A DNA stretch of 64,000 nt from Tolypocladium sp. Sup5 PDA-1. Its lineage: Eukaryota > Ascomycota > Sordariomycetes > Hypocreales > Ophiocordycipitaceae. Made by a program: the position numbers and the translations under genes. Under the pieces are notes generated by a model, which worked only from the letters and a program-made list of their open reading frames with translations, made no database searches and had not been told where the DNA came from. The stretch lies in NCBI GenBank assembly GCA_000750105.3, contig JPHH03000016.1, forward strand, positions 186,001-250,000, read 5' to 3'. Of this stretch, positions 11,650 to 21,918 are shown piece by piece (positions within the stretch are counted from its first letter, which is position 1; every line of letters starts with the position of its first letter).

Positions 11650-12537
11650 ATGAATCTCGACAAAAAGGGCCTGTACCAACTCGAGCAATTCCCCAACATG
11701 ACCTTCACCAAGCCCCCTCCCCCCGTCCCCAACGCCCTCCTCTCCTACCCCTCGCCGCACGTGCTGCTCGTGACGCTCAACCGCCCCAAGCAGCTCAACG
11801 CCGTGACGCGCGCCATGCACGCCCAGCTGCACCGCCTGTGGGCCTGGTTCGACGCCGAGCCGTCCCTGCGCTGCGCCGTGCTGACGGGCCGCGGGCGCGC
11901 GTTCTCGGCGGGCGCGGACCTGCGCGAGTGGAACGACCAGAACGCGGCCGGCGCGGCGAGCAGCGAGGACAGGGACGCGGAGAGCTGGGCGGCGGGCGGG
12001 TTCGGCGGGCTGAGCAACCGGCGGGGGAAGAAGCCCGTCGTCGCGGCGGTGAATGGGCTGTGTCTGGGGGGCGCGATGGAGATGGTCCTCAACATGGACC
12101 TCGTCATCGCGAGCGCGGACGCGACGTTTGGCCTGCCGGAGGCGAAGATCGGCGTCGTCGCCATAGCGGGCGCCCTCCCGCGCCTCACGCGCATCGTCGG
12201 CCGGCAGCGCGCCTCGGAGATGGCCCTCCTGGGGCGGACGTACCCGGCGGAGACGCTGCGCGCATGGGGCGTGGTGAACAAGGTCGTCGGCGGGGGCGGC
12301 GAGGCCGTCGACGAGGCGCTGCGGTGGGCCGCGGGCGTGGCGGGCAACTCGCCGGACTCGGTCATCGTGAGCCGCGAGGGGTTGCTGGGCGGGTGGGAGG
12401 CGGAGGATCCGGGGGCGAGCACGAGGAGGGTGGATGAGGGGATATATAAGAGGATGGATGGGGGGGAGAATATGAGGGAGGGGGTGGCGAGTTTTGTCGA
12501 GAAGAGGAGGGCTGTGTGGAAGGATAGCAAGCTGTGA
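11650..12537 (+). CDS. Enoyl-CoA hydratase/isomerase family protein
   Basis: An intronless 295-residue crotonase-fold protein. Visible signatures: VTLNRPKQLNAV near residue 41, the oxyanion-hole strand GRAFSAGADL near 82, VAAVNGLCLGGAMEM near 131-145 with the first catalytic-type glutamate at 144, and FGLPEAKIGVV with the second glutamate at 164. Having both glutamates is the pattern of true hydratases rather than of many isomerases or hydrolases in the family. An alanine/glutamate-rich insertion (about residues 97-120) lies before the GKKPVVAAVNG strand. The extreme C-terminus lacks a clear SKL-type signal (it ends DSKL, near-consensus), so peroxisomal import by a degenerate PTS1 is possible. 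The N-terminal 35 residues are proline-rich and not obviously a mitochondrial presequence. The substrate cannot be read from sequence. Confidence 0.85.
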   Translation: MNLDKKGLYQLEQFPNMTFTKPPPPVPNALLSYPSPHVLLVTLNRPKQLNAVTRAMHAQLHRLWAWFDAEPSLRCAVLTGRGRAFSAGADLREWNDQNAAGAASSEDRDAESWAAGGFGGLSNRRGKKPVVAAVNGLCLGGAMEMVLNMDLVIASADATFGLPEAKIGVVAIAGALPRLTRIVGRQRASEMALLGRTYPAETLRAWGVVNKVVGGGGEAVDEALRWAAGVAGNSPDSVIVSREGLLGGWEAEDPGASTRRVDEGIYKRMDGGENMREGVASFVEKRRAVWKDSKL

Positions 12538-12709
12538 GGCTCATGGAGTATGTTGTGGGAAGACTGTTCACATCATGGTCTGTTATTCGACTATGAGCGA
12601 GAGTGATGCTTTGTGGTCCTGTACTTGATCTGGACGCCATGTTACCTGGTTGGGCTCTCGCGGCATCGTCTCAGTGTACAGCCAACCACAGCAGTAGTTG
12701 CCTTGGCCG

Positions 12710-15700
12710 TTAGCCTTTAGGGATTCTCGCTTGTGCTCCAAGCAAGTCAATGATGGCTCTAGGTCTCATCGACGACACCTTCAATACAGGCGTCTGCCCT
12801 TGAGCATCCTCCAGGTCAACGTTGACGCCACTGGTAGCCAGCAATATCTTCACGATGGCGTCGGATGCATTCGAGACGGCCCACCAAAGCGGCGTCCGGC
12901 CTCGACCGTCTTGTGCATTTACATCAACCCCCCTGGCGGCGGCCAACGCCTCGACGGTTCCTTTGTGGCCGTTTACCGTTGCCCACCAGAGTGGCGTGCG
13001 TTGATTGCTATCCCTCGCGTTGACGTTCGCGAGGCCACTCTTCAGGAGCATCCTCACCACGGCCTCATGGCCATTCATCGCCGCCCACCATAGCGGTGTG
13101 CGATTACCACTGTCCTCGGCGTCGATTCCGATGTCGGTTCTGGCCAATAGTAGCCTCGAAATGCTCCGTTGGCCACTCATCGTCGCCCAGCAGAGTGGTG
13201 TCCTGCCTTTGATGTCTTTGGAGTTCACGTCGACTCCTTTGGCAGCCAACAACATCTTCACGATAGCCTCGTGCTCGTGTAAAACCGCCCACCACAGCGG
13301 TGTTCGGCCATTATAATCCCTTGTATTGTCGATGCCCTCGGTGGCGAGAAGCCTCTTCACGATGGCGCCGTGGCCGTTCCCAGCGGCCCACGATAGTGGA
13401 GTGCGACTGTGTCTTCCGACCGACCGATCAACACCCTCAGTCATTCGGAGCATCTCCACAATGATTTCATGGCCACTCGCAGCCGCCCATGACAGGGGCG
13501 TATGACCCTCTGTAAGTGAAGGCCGTCCATACTCCAGCTGCTCCAACGGGATGTTTTGTGGAAGACGGTTTCGCCGCTGCAAGAGCGCTTGTACGGCTTC
13601 ACGATGGCCATGGGCCAGAGCAGCAAAGAGAGGGTATCGGTAGCGTTCTCCTCCTATATCGGTTCTCGGATCATGATCAAGTATCGTCTGTATGAGCCTG
13701 GGCAGGTTTCTATCCGCGAGAATATATAAAAGACTTGCAGCAGAGGTGTAAGATTCTGAAAGAGGCTTCAGAAGGTTGTGTCTCCGGATCCAGTCGTCAA
13801 GCGGGAAACATTCCAGGAAGGAGTCCTGCGGCAACTGTGCCGTCGCGCAGTCGACATGGTAAAGGATTTGGCCAACGGCGTAGTCCAGAAAGGGGAGCCG
13901 TTCCGTCACCGACGGTTGTGGCGACACAACGTCCGACCCATCGTCCGACTCTGTGATGCGAGTCTCATATTCGGAAATATCGAGCTGAAGGTATGCATAG
14001 CAACAGCTCGCGAGCTGATTATGACTGAAGCTTTCAAATTGTGCTGTGATGATGCCCGGCCAGAGCTCTCGGATGCCGTCTTTGAGAAAGAACTCCCTTA
14101 CCGACTCGTGAATGAATTGAACAGTTACGAGCTTGGATTGCGTGATCTCGGCAAGGCCCCGGGAAGAGCTCAGCACAAATCTGGCCATGTCATCCTCGGT
14201 GATTTCGTCCCGATCCCATGGGTCCAATTCGTCCGATCGGAGCCCCGATACCACCGCGAAATAGAATTCTTCCAGCTTCAGTGGGCGTCTTGCGAACAGA
14301 ATCCACTGGACGCAAAGGCGGAAGTCCTGCAGGTTCTTGTTGTCCCTCCTCAAAATGTCCCTAAAGACGTCGCTTAGTTTCGCCGGGATCGCATCGACGC
14401 GCTTCCTGACTTCGAATATCCGACCGTCTCTGAACTCCGCATTGAGAATCTGGACAACAAGAACAACCCACATGAAGATTCCACTCGCCTTGACCCGGAT
14501 ATTCAGTCTGATATCTTCGGCCATTTTGCTTTTACCAACTTTCAGCTTGCTCTTCACGTAGGTTTCGATGTCCGTGTCGTGTCCCGTTTGCAGCTCCAAG
14601 GCCATCTTATGACCGTGCTCAATGTCAATATGTGGATAGTGACGGCTGGAGAAGCATATCCTGAGTTGAATGCCCCTCGAGGCCGCATACTCCCCGAGCT
14701 CTGCAAAGTAGTCTACCATTTCTTCTACTTGGTCGTCGTCGCACTCATCTAGGGCGTCGACAAAGAGCACGAGACATCGGTCTCCAAGCCTTTTTACGGC
14801 GTTTCGTATCAAGGCCTGGAGAAGAGCAAGAGGCCACACGGCATGGCTCTTGAGATGTACCGCGGTCGCGTATACCTTGTCGAGTTGGCCTTTGAGCAGG
14901 TGCTCATCAAATACAACAAGTAAAGCTGGCAGGGCCTCCAGGAGCTGAAACAGAAGAGACCGGTACATGCCCAGGGCAGAGCGTTCCAAGTCATCGCCTC
15001 TCGCGTTGAAGAAGAACGAGATGGCCGTGTTCGACTTGTCTTTCAAAGCCTCTGTGAAGACAAAATTCATGATGGTCGACTTTCCAACACCAGGTTTCCC
15101 TCTGATCCACAGAAAGCCGTGATTCTCAGTTGTATGTGTAGAGTCGAGCCATTTCAAGTAATCAGAGTGCGTCAGTAGCCATTCGCATGTCTTGGAATGA
15201 TTCGCTCTAATGTTTGAGCGGTGAGTGTCGATTTGCTCGAACTCCAGGGCATACCAGAGTTTCTCCCGGCGTTCTAGGCGCTTTTTGAGCTCTGGATTAT
15301 CTGTGAGAAAGACCTCAGTATACAATTGAAAGGTAACAGGAACTCACCAGCCTCGGCTGAAAGTTCATGTTCTTCAGTGGAAGGTAACACTGAAAGAAGT
15401 TCCTTTGCATATGCGGCCGCGACCGCCGCTGCGTACTTTTGCCAATGCTTATTCTTGTGCGAGTCGCAATAGTCGCAGATACCTCGAACAACCAGGCACG
15501 GAAAGTTATTCATCAAGCCCGCTGCCTCCATCTCGAAACATATCGCTCCTAGTTCTCGCGCAAGTCGATCCCTGGTTGGGGCGTGCTTCATAACCTGGTT
15601 CCCAGAAGCGATTATCCCGGAATGAATTCTAGGGTCTGTGTTGCTTCGGGGAGGCCTGTTGATTGTCCTAGAAATATCGCAGTTCTCGCACGTATCTGTT

Positions 15701-16380
15701 GAGCCGGTGTGGTCGTAGGTAGGATGAAATAGCTGATCTCGCAAATATTCACCTCGAGCATACTCTGCCATGGATGGATACCTTTCAAGCATCTCCCCAA
15801 GTATAGAGGGAATCTTGCTAAGTTGGGACTCATGGTCGGCTCGCAACTTGCTAACTGCAGTCAGAAGCTCCAGGGGGGGTTTCCATAGGCTGCTGGTTCG
15901 TTCCAAGTGGCCCTCGCGGACGGTTTTCCCGAAATCGTACTGTACCACGCCCTCGCTAACAACTGCATCGCCGAGGCGAACGTCAATGTTGCCAGGGACA
16001 CCGCCACCAATTCCCACCAACAGACCGATAGTGATGGAAGGGAAGCTTCGCATCATATCGTTCGCCACGGATGCCGCATTAATTGTACCATACTGACCAG
16101 ATGGAAGACAGGCAATGGCAATTCTTTTCTTGCCGATGCCTCCCAAAACATACGTGTTTCTATCATTCGGGCTGCTTGGGAGCGAGTTGTGTATTGCATC
16201 CAGCATCGCCTTGGCCGCGGCCATCTCAATCGGGAGTGCACAGATCCAACCGACCTGGTAGTCCTCGGGTGAGAACGAGTCCGACAGAGTATCCGGCCTG
16301 AGCGCCCCGTGATTGAAACTTTGCCGGCGTCTTTGCCGCGGCAAGGCACGTTCATGGCTGTTGTCGGCGTGGCTTGACAT
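12710..16380 (-). CDS. NLR-type protein: PNP_UDP + NACHT + ankyrin repeats
   Basis: Two exons, 16380-15348 and 15300-12710, encode 1,207 residues. The 47-bp intron (GTGAGT donor, TCACAG acceptor) is phase 1 and joins what otherwise look like two genes. Residues about 35-320 form a nucleoside-phosphorylase-like effector domain (YQVGWICALPIEMAAAKAML, then LVGIGGGVPG and GAICFEMEAAGLMNNFPCLV). NACHT follows, with P-loop GKPGVGKST at 412-420 and Walker B LFVDALDECDDD near 515-525. The C-terminus, from about residue 905, has seven to eight ankyrin repeats, six of them starting RTPLxWA with nearly the same sequence. This architecture belongs to fungal NOD-like receptors involved in heterokaryon incompatibility and possibly defence; the PNP domain is thought to act on purine metabolites. 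I chose the ATG at 16380 because further upstream only a TTG is in frame. It is convergent with the crotonase gene, 172 bp away. Confidence 0.85.
12790..13530 (-). repeat. High-identity ankyrin repeat tract
   Basis: The 3' coding part of the NLR gene contains consecutive repeats of about 102-105 bp. Successive units encode TPLSWAAASGHEIIVEML, TPLSWAAGNGHGAIVKRL, TPLWWAVLHEHEAIVKML, TPLCWATMSGQ, TPLWWAAMNGHEAVVRML, TPLWWATVNGHKGTVEAL and TPLWWAVSNASDAIVKIL. The framework is conserved and the variable positions cluster, the pattern seen in recognition repeats under concerted evolution. Confidence 0.75.
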
Positions 16381-17330
16381 CAACGGCTCCAGTCGGTCCA
16401 GCTCCAAGGCTTTTAAGGCAAATTGACTCTTAAACGAGGAGATATTGACTGTCTCTCAGTGGATACTGGTGCTTTTGGTTGCGATGGAGTTACGAGTGGT
16501 GAGGCAGCATTATCGGGAGTGGGAAATGCGATGCGAGTTCCAGCTGAAGGCCCTGCATGCTTGTCGCCAGAACAGGATGCATGTGGCATCAGCTGATTGG
16601 TGACATTATGCAATATGATACGCAGTCGCAGGAAAACGCATGATGAAGAACACCAATGAGAAGAAGTGGTTTTAGGAATTCGCTGATGGTAGAGATGATA
16701 TGCAACCTTCTCATGCTCTTCAAATGACCGACCAGAAGGGTCCGCTTCGATGCAGCATCCTTCTCGCGGTGAAGTCATTTCGCACTTCGTGCCATCTCCC
16801 CTCGGAAGAATGTCCTGCACCCAAGTCGGAAGCTAGCAAGATCTACTGATAGTGGCGGTGTTGTTTTGTTCTCATTACTTTGTTGGACGTTACCATATCT
16901 GTCCTGAAGAGGCTTTAAATAGTGAGTTGCTCAGAGGAACGGGGAAACCAGAACCAGCGAGCTTCGGTCGCGAGGGACAGATAACACAAGGGGATAATGC
17001 AGATAGACATATAAGGCTGTAGAACTGCTTTTTCAAATAGCTTCCCACGTCTCCATTATGTACAGTCAATCGACTCTTGTTTCTTCCCCTTCCCCTAAAC
17101 GCCAATGGCCGTTACTACCAATGAGCCTCTGTATCTTTGTTCCTTTCCATGTCTATGAATGGGATAAGTCATTACTGCATCACTCTACCTTGCCCTAACA
17201 AAATCTTTGGCTTGCTTCCAATGATCAAGAACGACAATATGACTGTAATTCCCGAAACAGCCCCGAACATAGCAGCCATATTCCCTTGGCCAATATTATC
17301 TCGCAACTTACCGCTCAGTATAGGACCCGC
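16381..17330. other. Intergenic, NLR upstream region
   Basis: About 950 bp upstream of the NLR gene. Short frames only; nothing recognisable. Confidence 0.4.
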
Positions 17331-17703
17331 GAGACGAGCTTCCAATCAGTCACCAAAACCATGACCCTCGGTGGCCGAATTGCGAACGACGATACGCACG
17401 TGGGCCTCCGAAGCTCTGTGGGATGGTATTTTTGGCCAGCAAGGCGTGCCGGACGCCTTGCCCCTGTCGGCTTCGAAATATCCCACCGGCAGCATCCTGT
17501 ACTACATCGAATTCCGCCTGGGAAGCAAGGCGCCAAAGTTCAAGATCTATCTACCGGTCCGGCATTACGCACAGAACGACTGGTAGATCACGAATGCAGT
17601 GAGAGACTTCATGTGTTCGGCGAAGGTTGGCACCAACGGTTTCACACGGTTGGACAAGATCCAAGCTCCATTGCCATACCGGGAAGCGATGTACAAGATA
17701 TTG
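17331..17703 (+). pseudogene. DMATS-type aromatic prenyltransferase relic
   Basis: Fragments typical of the dimethylallyl-tryptophan-synthase superfamily occur in successive frames. One frame reads ETSFQSVTKTMTLGGRIAND (from 17331); after a frame change (within about 17371-17420) the next reads WASEALWDGIFGQQG, TGSILYYIEFRLGSKAP and KFKIYLPVRHYAQND, ending at a TAG at 17584-17586. The last two pieces correspond to the family's conserved core strands before the C-terminal helices. Intact members are 400-450 residues and prenylate indoles, tyrosine or peptides in secondary metabolism. Here only about a quarter remains, with a frameshift and a stop, and nothing clear of the N-terminal half is left upstream. 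The family call rests on motif recall without alignment. Confidence 0.6.
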
Positions 17704-18000
17704 TAAGTCAACCCTATCGACATAGTGACACAGACCGTGGGATCGTAAACTGAATGGTATCAGTGGACAAGATACTCTACGTCGCCAAAGGTGTAGGCAA
17801 ACCTACGTCGCCTGCTCCATACAGGAGGCCGGCGCATCGCGAGTCGTCTCGTATATTAACCCGAAAACACACCACGCGCTCTAGGCTTGACAGGATCGTA
17901 GCGGTGAGCAGCTGGAGGCGCAGCACGAAATGCGTGAAGAGGGGGAAACGATTACCCGCAGCCAACGCGGCGCTCAAAGTATTAGACCCCCTTCTTGACG

Positions 18001-18649
18001 AAGTCTTCGGACAAATTGTTCGCCATTGTCGGCACATCAAAGCTCTTCCACGACATCACTGGTGACGAATATGTAGCTGGCTGGTGGAAGTCACGTCTGC
18101 TTGAGTCGCTGGACTGGCGTGTCTTCGAACTTTGGGTACGACTAGGAGCGGAATATCGAGCATAATCCTGGTCCTGGGCTTCGGTAGATAGCCCAGTCCG
18201 AACCGCAGGAGTATTTCCGTACATACAGTTCCTCGTCGAGCTCGTGGACGTCCGGGTCACCCGGCGAGCGCCAGAGGCGATGGCAAACATGCTTGAAGCG
18301 TCTTTGGTGCTAAGAAGGTCACTTTCACGGCAGTCTGTCACTACGTTGGAAACGGCAGCCGCGTCTTACTAATTGATAGCGGCCACTTTGCAACATGGCT
18401 CTATCCAGATTCTTTAGACATCGAGTTCCCAGAAGGCAAAAGAATTGTTGTATTCCATTCAAAAGGGATCATTCACTGGGCTTGGATGGTGAGATGTGTC
18501 CTTGCGTCGTTTGCTTTATAGCTAAGGTGGGTATAGAGGAAAGTAGTGTTCAGCACCAACGCCTTGGATTTTTCTTCCTTCGTACCGAAGAAGATATCGA
18601 GAAGTTTTGCACAGGAGGGAAATCTACGGATATTATAATGATATGGTAG
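18001..18649 (+). pseudogene. HET-domain protein C-terminal relic
   Basis: The frame starting at 18001 reads DKLFAIVGTSKLFHDITGDE, then YVAGWWKSRLLESLDWRVF, and after an in-frame TAA at 18163-18165 continues SWSWASVDSPVRTAG. This order (the 'DK..A..G', 'D.Y.AG.W...L...L.W', '..P(S/T)WSWAS' landmarks) is characteristic of the region just after the HET domain in fungal heterokaryon-incompatibility proteins. The stop falls exactly where the family has the proline of APSWSWAS. Farther on, pieces such as HQRLGFFFL and DIEKF before 18649, in other frames, match the usual C-terminal '.RIG.F' segment. The HET domain itself is not recognisable upstream. This is a broken gene with stops and frame changes. 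Confidence 0.6.
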
Positions 18650-19018
18650 ATGCAGTTTCGTGGGAAAACATACATTATAGTTGTATTTGTTATTGCTATA
18701 TATATAATGTATTAAAGATCTAAGCCTATATATCTAGAGTATATACTTCCTCGTCGTTTTCCTAGGGAAAATCTCATAAAGAGTAAAACCTAGGCGTCTC
18801 GCCTCCGTGTCCGCCTCTAGTAAACGTCGAACCAGGATCGGTCTCACCACCGTCCAAGAAAAGGGGATAAACAATTCCACAAAGAAGCACAATCACCGGT
18901 CGAGCTCGGCCCTGTCCTGCTCCTCCTACCGCAGCCCCTGGTTCCGGTACTCGTCTTGCGTCGCTCTCCTGGGTCAGGTCGTCTTCGATCTTGTTGCCCA
19001 GGGGCCAAAAAAAAGTAA
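18650..19018. other. AT-rich spacer
   Basis: Strongly AT-rich between about 18650 and 18760 (TATATATAATG, TATATATCTAGAGTATATAC), unlike the gene-bearing flanks. This may be a remnant of RIP-mutated repeat DNA. No gene seen. Confidence 0.4.
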
Positions 19019-19090
19019 GCTCGAGACCGGATTCGAACCGGTGACTTCAAGATCTGCAATCTCGCACGCTAACCGCTGCGTCACTCGAGC
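19019..19090 (-). tRNA. tRNA-Cys (GCA)
   Basis: A 72-nt cloverleaf reads on the minus strand. Acceptor stem GCTCGAG pairs with CTCGAGC (7 bp). The D arm is ACGC-AGCGGTTA-GCGT. The anticodon stem CGAGA/TCTTG encloses the loop TTGCAGA, giving anticodon GCA (Cys). The T arm is ACCGG-TTCGAAT-CCGGT. There is no intron. A run of eight T follows on the transcribed strand (A8 at about 19007-19014 on plus), a normal RNA polymerase III terminator. Confidence 0.9.
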
Positions 19091-20131
19091 TTTTTGGTTG
19101 AGGCGTCTGTGGCATCGAACTTAAGGTATAAGACGATGTGAATCTGGCGTGCCGATAGGGGCGAGCGTGTACTTGATGTTGGCCGTGGGGTTTTGCCCAA
19201 TGAATTATCTGAAGTTCTATAAGGTGTTTATGTCGACATTGTTCATTTTAAACAAAGCTCTACGTAGAAGGGTTCAAATAGAAGTTGAAACGAACTTTGC
19301 CACCACTCAAGCTATACTGGGCTCATTCTTAGTGATCAAGCTGTTACGAGTGATTACAGCGGGAATCGTGGTTGTTTAGGATATCGATTGATAGTGAAAC
19401 CTGAACGGTGAATCTCGTCACCACTTTATTCTGGGCCCCTACTGCACCAGGAACATTGCAGATTTACGACGCACTGTCATCGGCCACATCGGCCACATCG
19501 GCCACATCGGCCACAAGTGCGCTCGGAATATTATTTTTTACACTAAGTTGCGGACGCTGAACCTGAACCCCACTGCGCCATCAAGCCAAATAATACAGAC
19601 GACCTGCAATTTACTTAGCTGCAGCGGAAGAGCATTGTGAGCAACAAAGTGCTCCGCTTCAAAGCATCAACGCCAGTCGTGAAAGTCAACTGCCAAAATA
19701 GGAAATGCCCGCACAAGCTTTACGGGCCTAAGTTATCTCCGAAATCCGTCCGGACCAACGTGCAGATGAATCCAGGTGGCAAGCTCGGGACCGGGATCAC
19801 TCATCTCACAAGAGGATGATGGCAAGGTTTCCTGGCTTAGATTATCTATGGACCACATGTTGTAAATCCTTCCGTACCGAAGACCCGTGACAGTCGGTTT
19901 CCGGAATTTGCGGGCGACGACGCTGCCGTAACCCGCACGCTGTTGGACGCCAGCCAGCCCTGCATCATCCATCCTCCTCCTAACACCCCCTCTGATAGGG
20001 GCATACATTAGCTAGTCAATTAGGCCCTTGTAGCAGGAGTGGTACTTAAGCTGCTCTTCTCTGCTCCATGGGCTGCTGCTGAGCGATTTCCCACCTCAAC
20101 ACCAAATCATCGTGTATATCCCAATCTCAAG
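19091..20131. other. Intergenic, about 1 kb
   Basis: No recognisable gene. Holds the 9-bp tandem repeat at 19479 and the promoter of the GNAT gene. Confidence 0.4.
19479..19514. repeat. 9-bp tandem repeat, four units
   Basis: Four perfect head-to-tail copies of ATCGGCCAC. It is non-coding as far as I can tell. Confidence 0.9.
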
Positions 20132-20916
20132 ATGGCCAGCTACACAATCTCTGCATGCAACGTCTCTGACAGCGATGCTCTCTGCCGCAACAATATCCCC
20201 GCCTGGTGGGAAGATCGGCATTGGACTTTGGCATGGCGCCACAGGACCCTCGAGTATCACATTTCGCAAGTGGCCAAGCGTATGCCACGCACCCTGCTAA
20301 GCGATCGTACGACCAAGCGACACCAAAAGGCAGTAGACCCTAAAACAGGTCGTCTAGTAGGCTCTTCTCGCTGGTATCTGCCCCCTTCACACGCGACTAA
20401 TGCGGCCGGCACGTCGGCATGGCCGGAGGCGTTGGTCCCGGCGGTTGGGCTAGAGGAAGAGGCTGAAATCCGGCGGATTGCTGACACTGCCATCTGGGAT
20501 CCGAATACCGAGTCGGATGTGTTGTTTGATCCAATAAGTAAGATCAAGGACGAGATTTTGGCCAGGAAGCCTTATATGCGTAAGGAAACATCTCGGGCCC
20601 CAAGTTTCAATACGTGATGGAAAAAGAAAACATCTAACTCTAACGGCTTACAGGTCTAGACTATCTAGCTGTTCATCCAGAGCATCAGGGCAAGGGGATA
20701 GGTACCGCATTAGTACAAAGTGGTATGAGGGAAGCGGAAAAGTTGGGCTTGGATATCTTCATCCTCGCTATGAGAGCCGGAGTGGGATTGTATAAGCGGC
20801 TTGGATTCCGCGTCGAAAACGAGCTTGTCCAGGATGATTCCATGTATGGCGGTTCGGGTGAATATTATGTTTGTTTCATGGTCTACGAACAGAATCGTGG
20901 GTCTAATAAGGGATGA
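20132..20916 (+). CDS. GNAT-family N-acetyltransferase
   Basis: Two exons, 20132-20579 and 20654-20916, give 236 residues. The 74-bp intron has donor GTAAGG and acceptor TTACAG, phase 1, and restores YMR-LDYLAVHPEHQGKGIGTAL. The acetyl-CoA-binding motif A is HPEHQGKGIG near residues 155-164, with the following helix TALVQSGMREAEKLGL. Motif B is VGLYKRLGFRVEN. The N-terminal SDSDALCRNNIPAWW and a long central insertion with PKTGRLVGSSRWYLPP are typical of the fungal branch of small-molecule GNATs. The acceptor substrate cannot be predicted. The ATG at 20132 begins the usual 'MA-Y-I--A--SD' start; upstream only GTG is in frame. It is apparently intact although it lies among relics. Confidence 0.75.
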
Positions 20917-21282
20917 TGCTCGAGAAGACAACAGAGGAAATCAGTACTGTGGTATATCATTTAGTGCATCTTTCATTTCTCTTTCAATATAATATTAGGC
21001 TTGTTGAGTCTATGGGAACTATAATAGTCAGGGAAGCAGACTTTGTGAGGAAGACGGTTATGTACCTGGCGCCGACCATCACGTTTATCAGTTGAGCTAT
21101 TTGTGCTGAGTTATCCGCCAATATTCCAGATACAAGGTATGGCATATTATATCTGATATAGTAACTGATACAGGAGGAGGTTGTTGGAACAACAGCTGTC
21201 AGCGCAAAAGCAATATTCTCGAACTCTACCAAGCCCTGCATGTCCGGGTACAGCATGTTCTCGAACTGCAGGCTGCCTTTCA
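20917..21282. other. Intergenic, convergent
   Basis: About 370 bp between the acetyltransferase and the minus-strand relic. AT-rich, with no gene seen. Confidence 0.4.
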
Positions 21283-21918
21283 CTACGGGCCTACGTGCCC
21301 CCTGTAATGATGGCCACCTGGTGTAATGCAACGCATCTTGCAGAACCTGTACACACGTGGATCGTGTGAAAGCCCCTCAAAAGCCGACTCAAACACCCAA
21401 AGTGCCTCCACATCATCACCCTCGTCATTTCCAAAGATCTTAGCTGGGAGAGCTATATTCGCTCGCCCCGACGTGAATCCAACTCCTGGCTCCGCTGTTC
21501 CTTCATCCAGCAATCGATGATCGAAAAGGTCCGTCCCGTGTAGAGTATTCAGCAGCTCTTATAGCTCTTCCAAGGACGCCCCTATGTTCGCTTTGCGCAA
21601 ATCAGACATCTCTGGACCGTCCTTTTGGTAGCCGAACTCGTATGGTGCAATGCCTTCGGTGTCAGTGAACCGCCAGGACTTGGGATAGACCTGTCGCATG
21701 GCCTCACTAAACACAGAGTCGACTTCCCAGGGGGACGAAACAGCACCGTAGTCGACCATCTTCTCATTTTCATTTAGATGAAAGTGTTTATGAAGCAGTG
21801 TGAGTCCAACAGTGGATTGGACACCATGGCGGAGGAAGAGATCGCGGATATGAGTATCAGCTATGGTACTCGCCTGCCGAGTATCATAGTCCGTGTTGGC
21901 ATCCCGAGGTCTCGAAGG
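21283..21918 (-). pseudogene. Conserved fungal hypothetical protein with in-frame stop
   Basis: On the minus strand one frame stays open from about 21918 to 21283 apart from a single TAA at 21559-21561. Before it the frame reads RDLFLRHGVQSTVGLTLLHK, HFHLNENEKMVDYGAVSSPW and FTDTEGIAPYEFGYQ; after it, ELLNTLHGTDLFDHRLLDEG and a C-terminal RFCKMRCITPGGHH. The layout ('LLH+HF-L---E--V-YG--S-PW', 'PYEF', then a Cys/His-rich end) resembles a family of uncharacterised fungal proteins I have seen but cannot name. The TAA could derive from CAA (Gln) by one C-to-T change. The first exon is not resolved; a TAG at 21919-21921 may be its splice acceptor. Either a recent pseudogene or an allele with one nonsense change. 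Confidence 0.5.

Noticed and set aside
15274..16407. PNP-domain frame as a separate 377-residue gene
   Set aside because: The last 23 codons are intronic. A canonical 47-bp intron joins it in phase to the NACHT-ankyrin frame, and its TTG start is replaced by the ATG at 16380.
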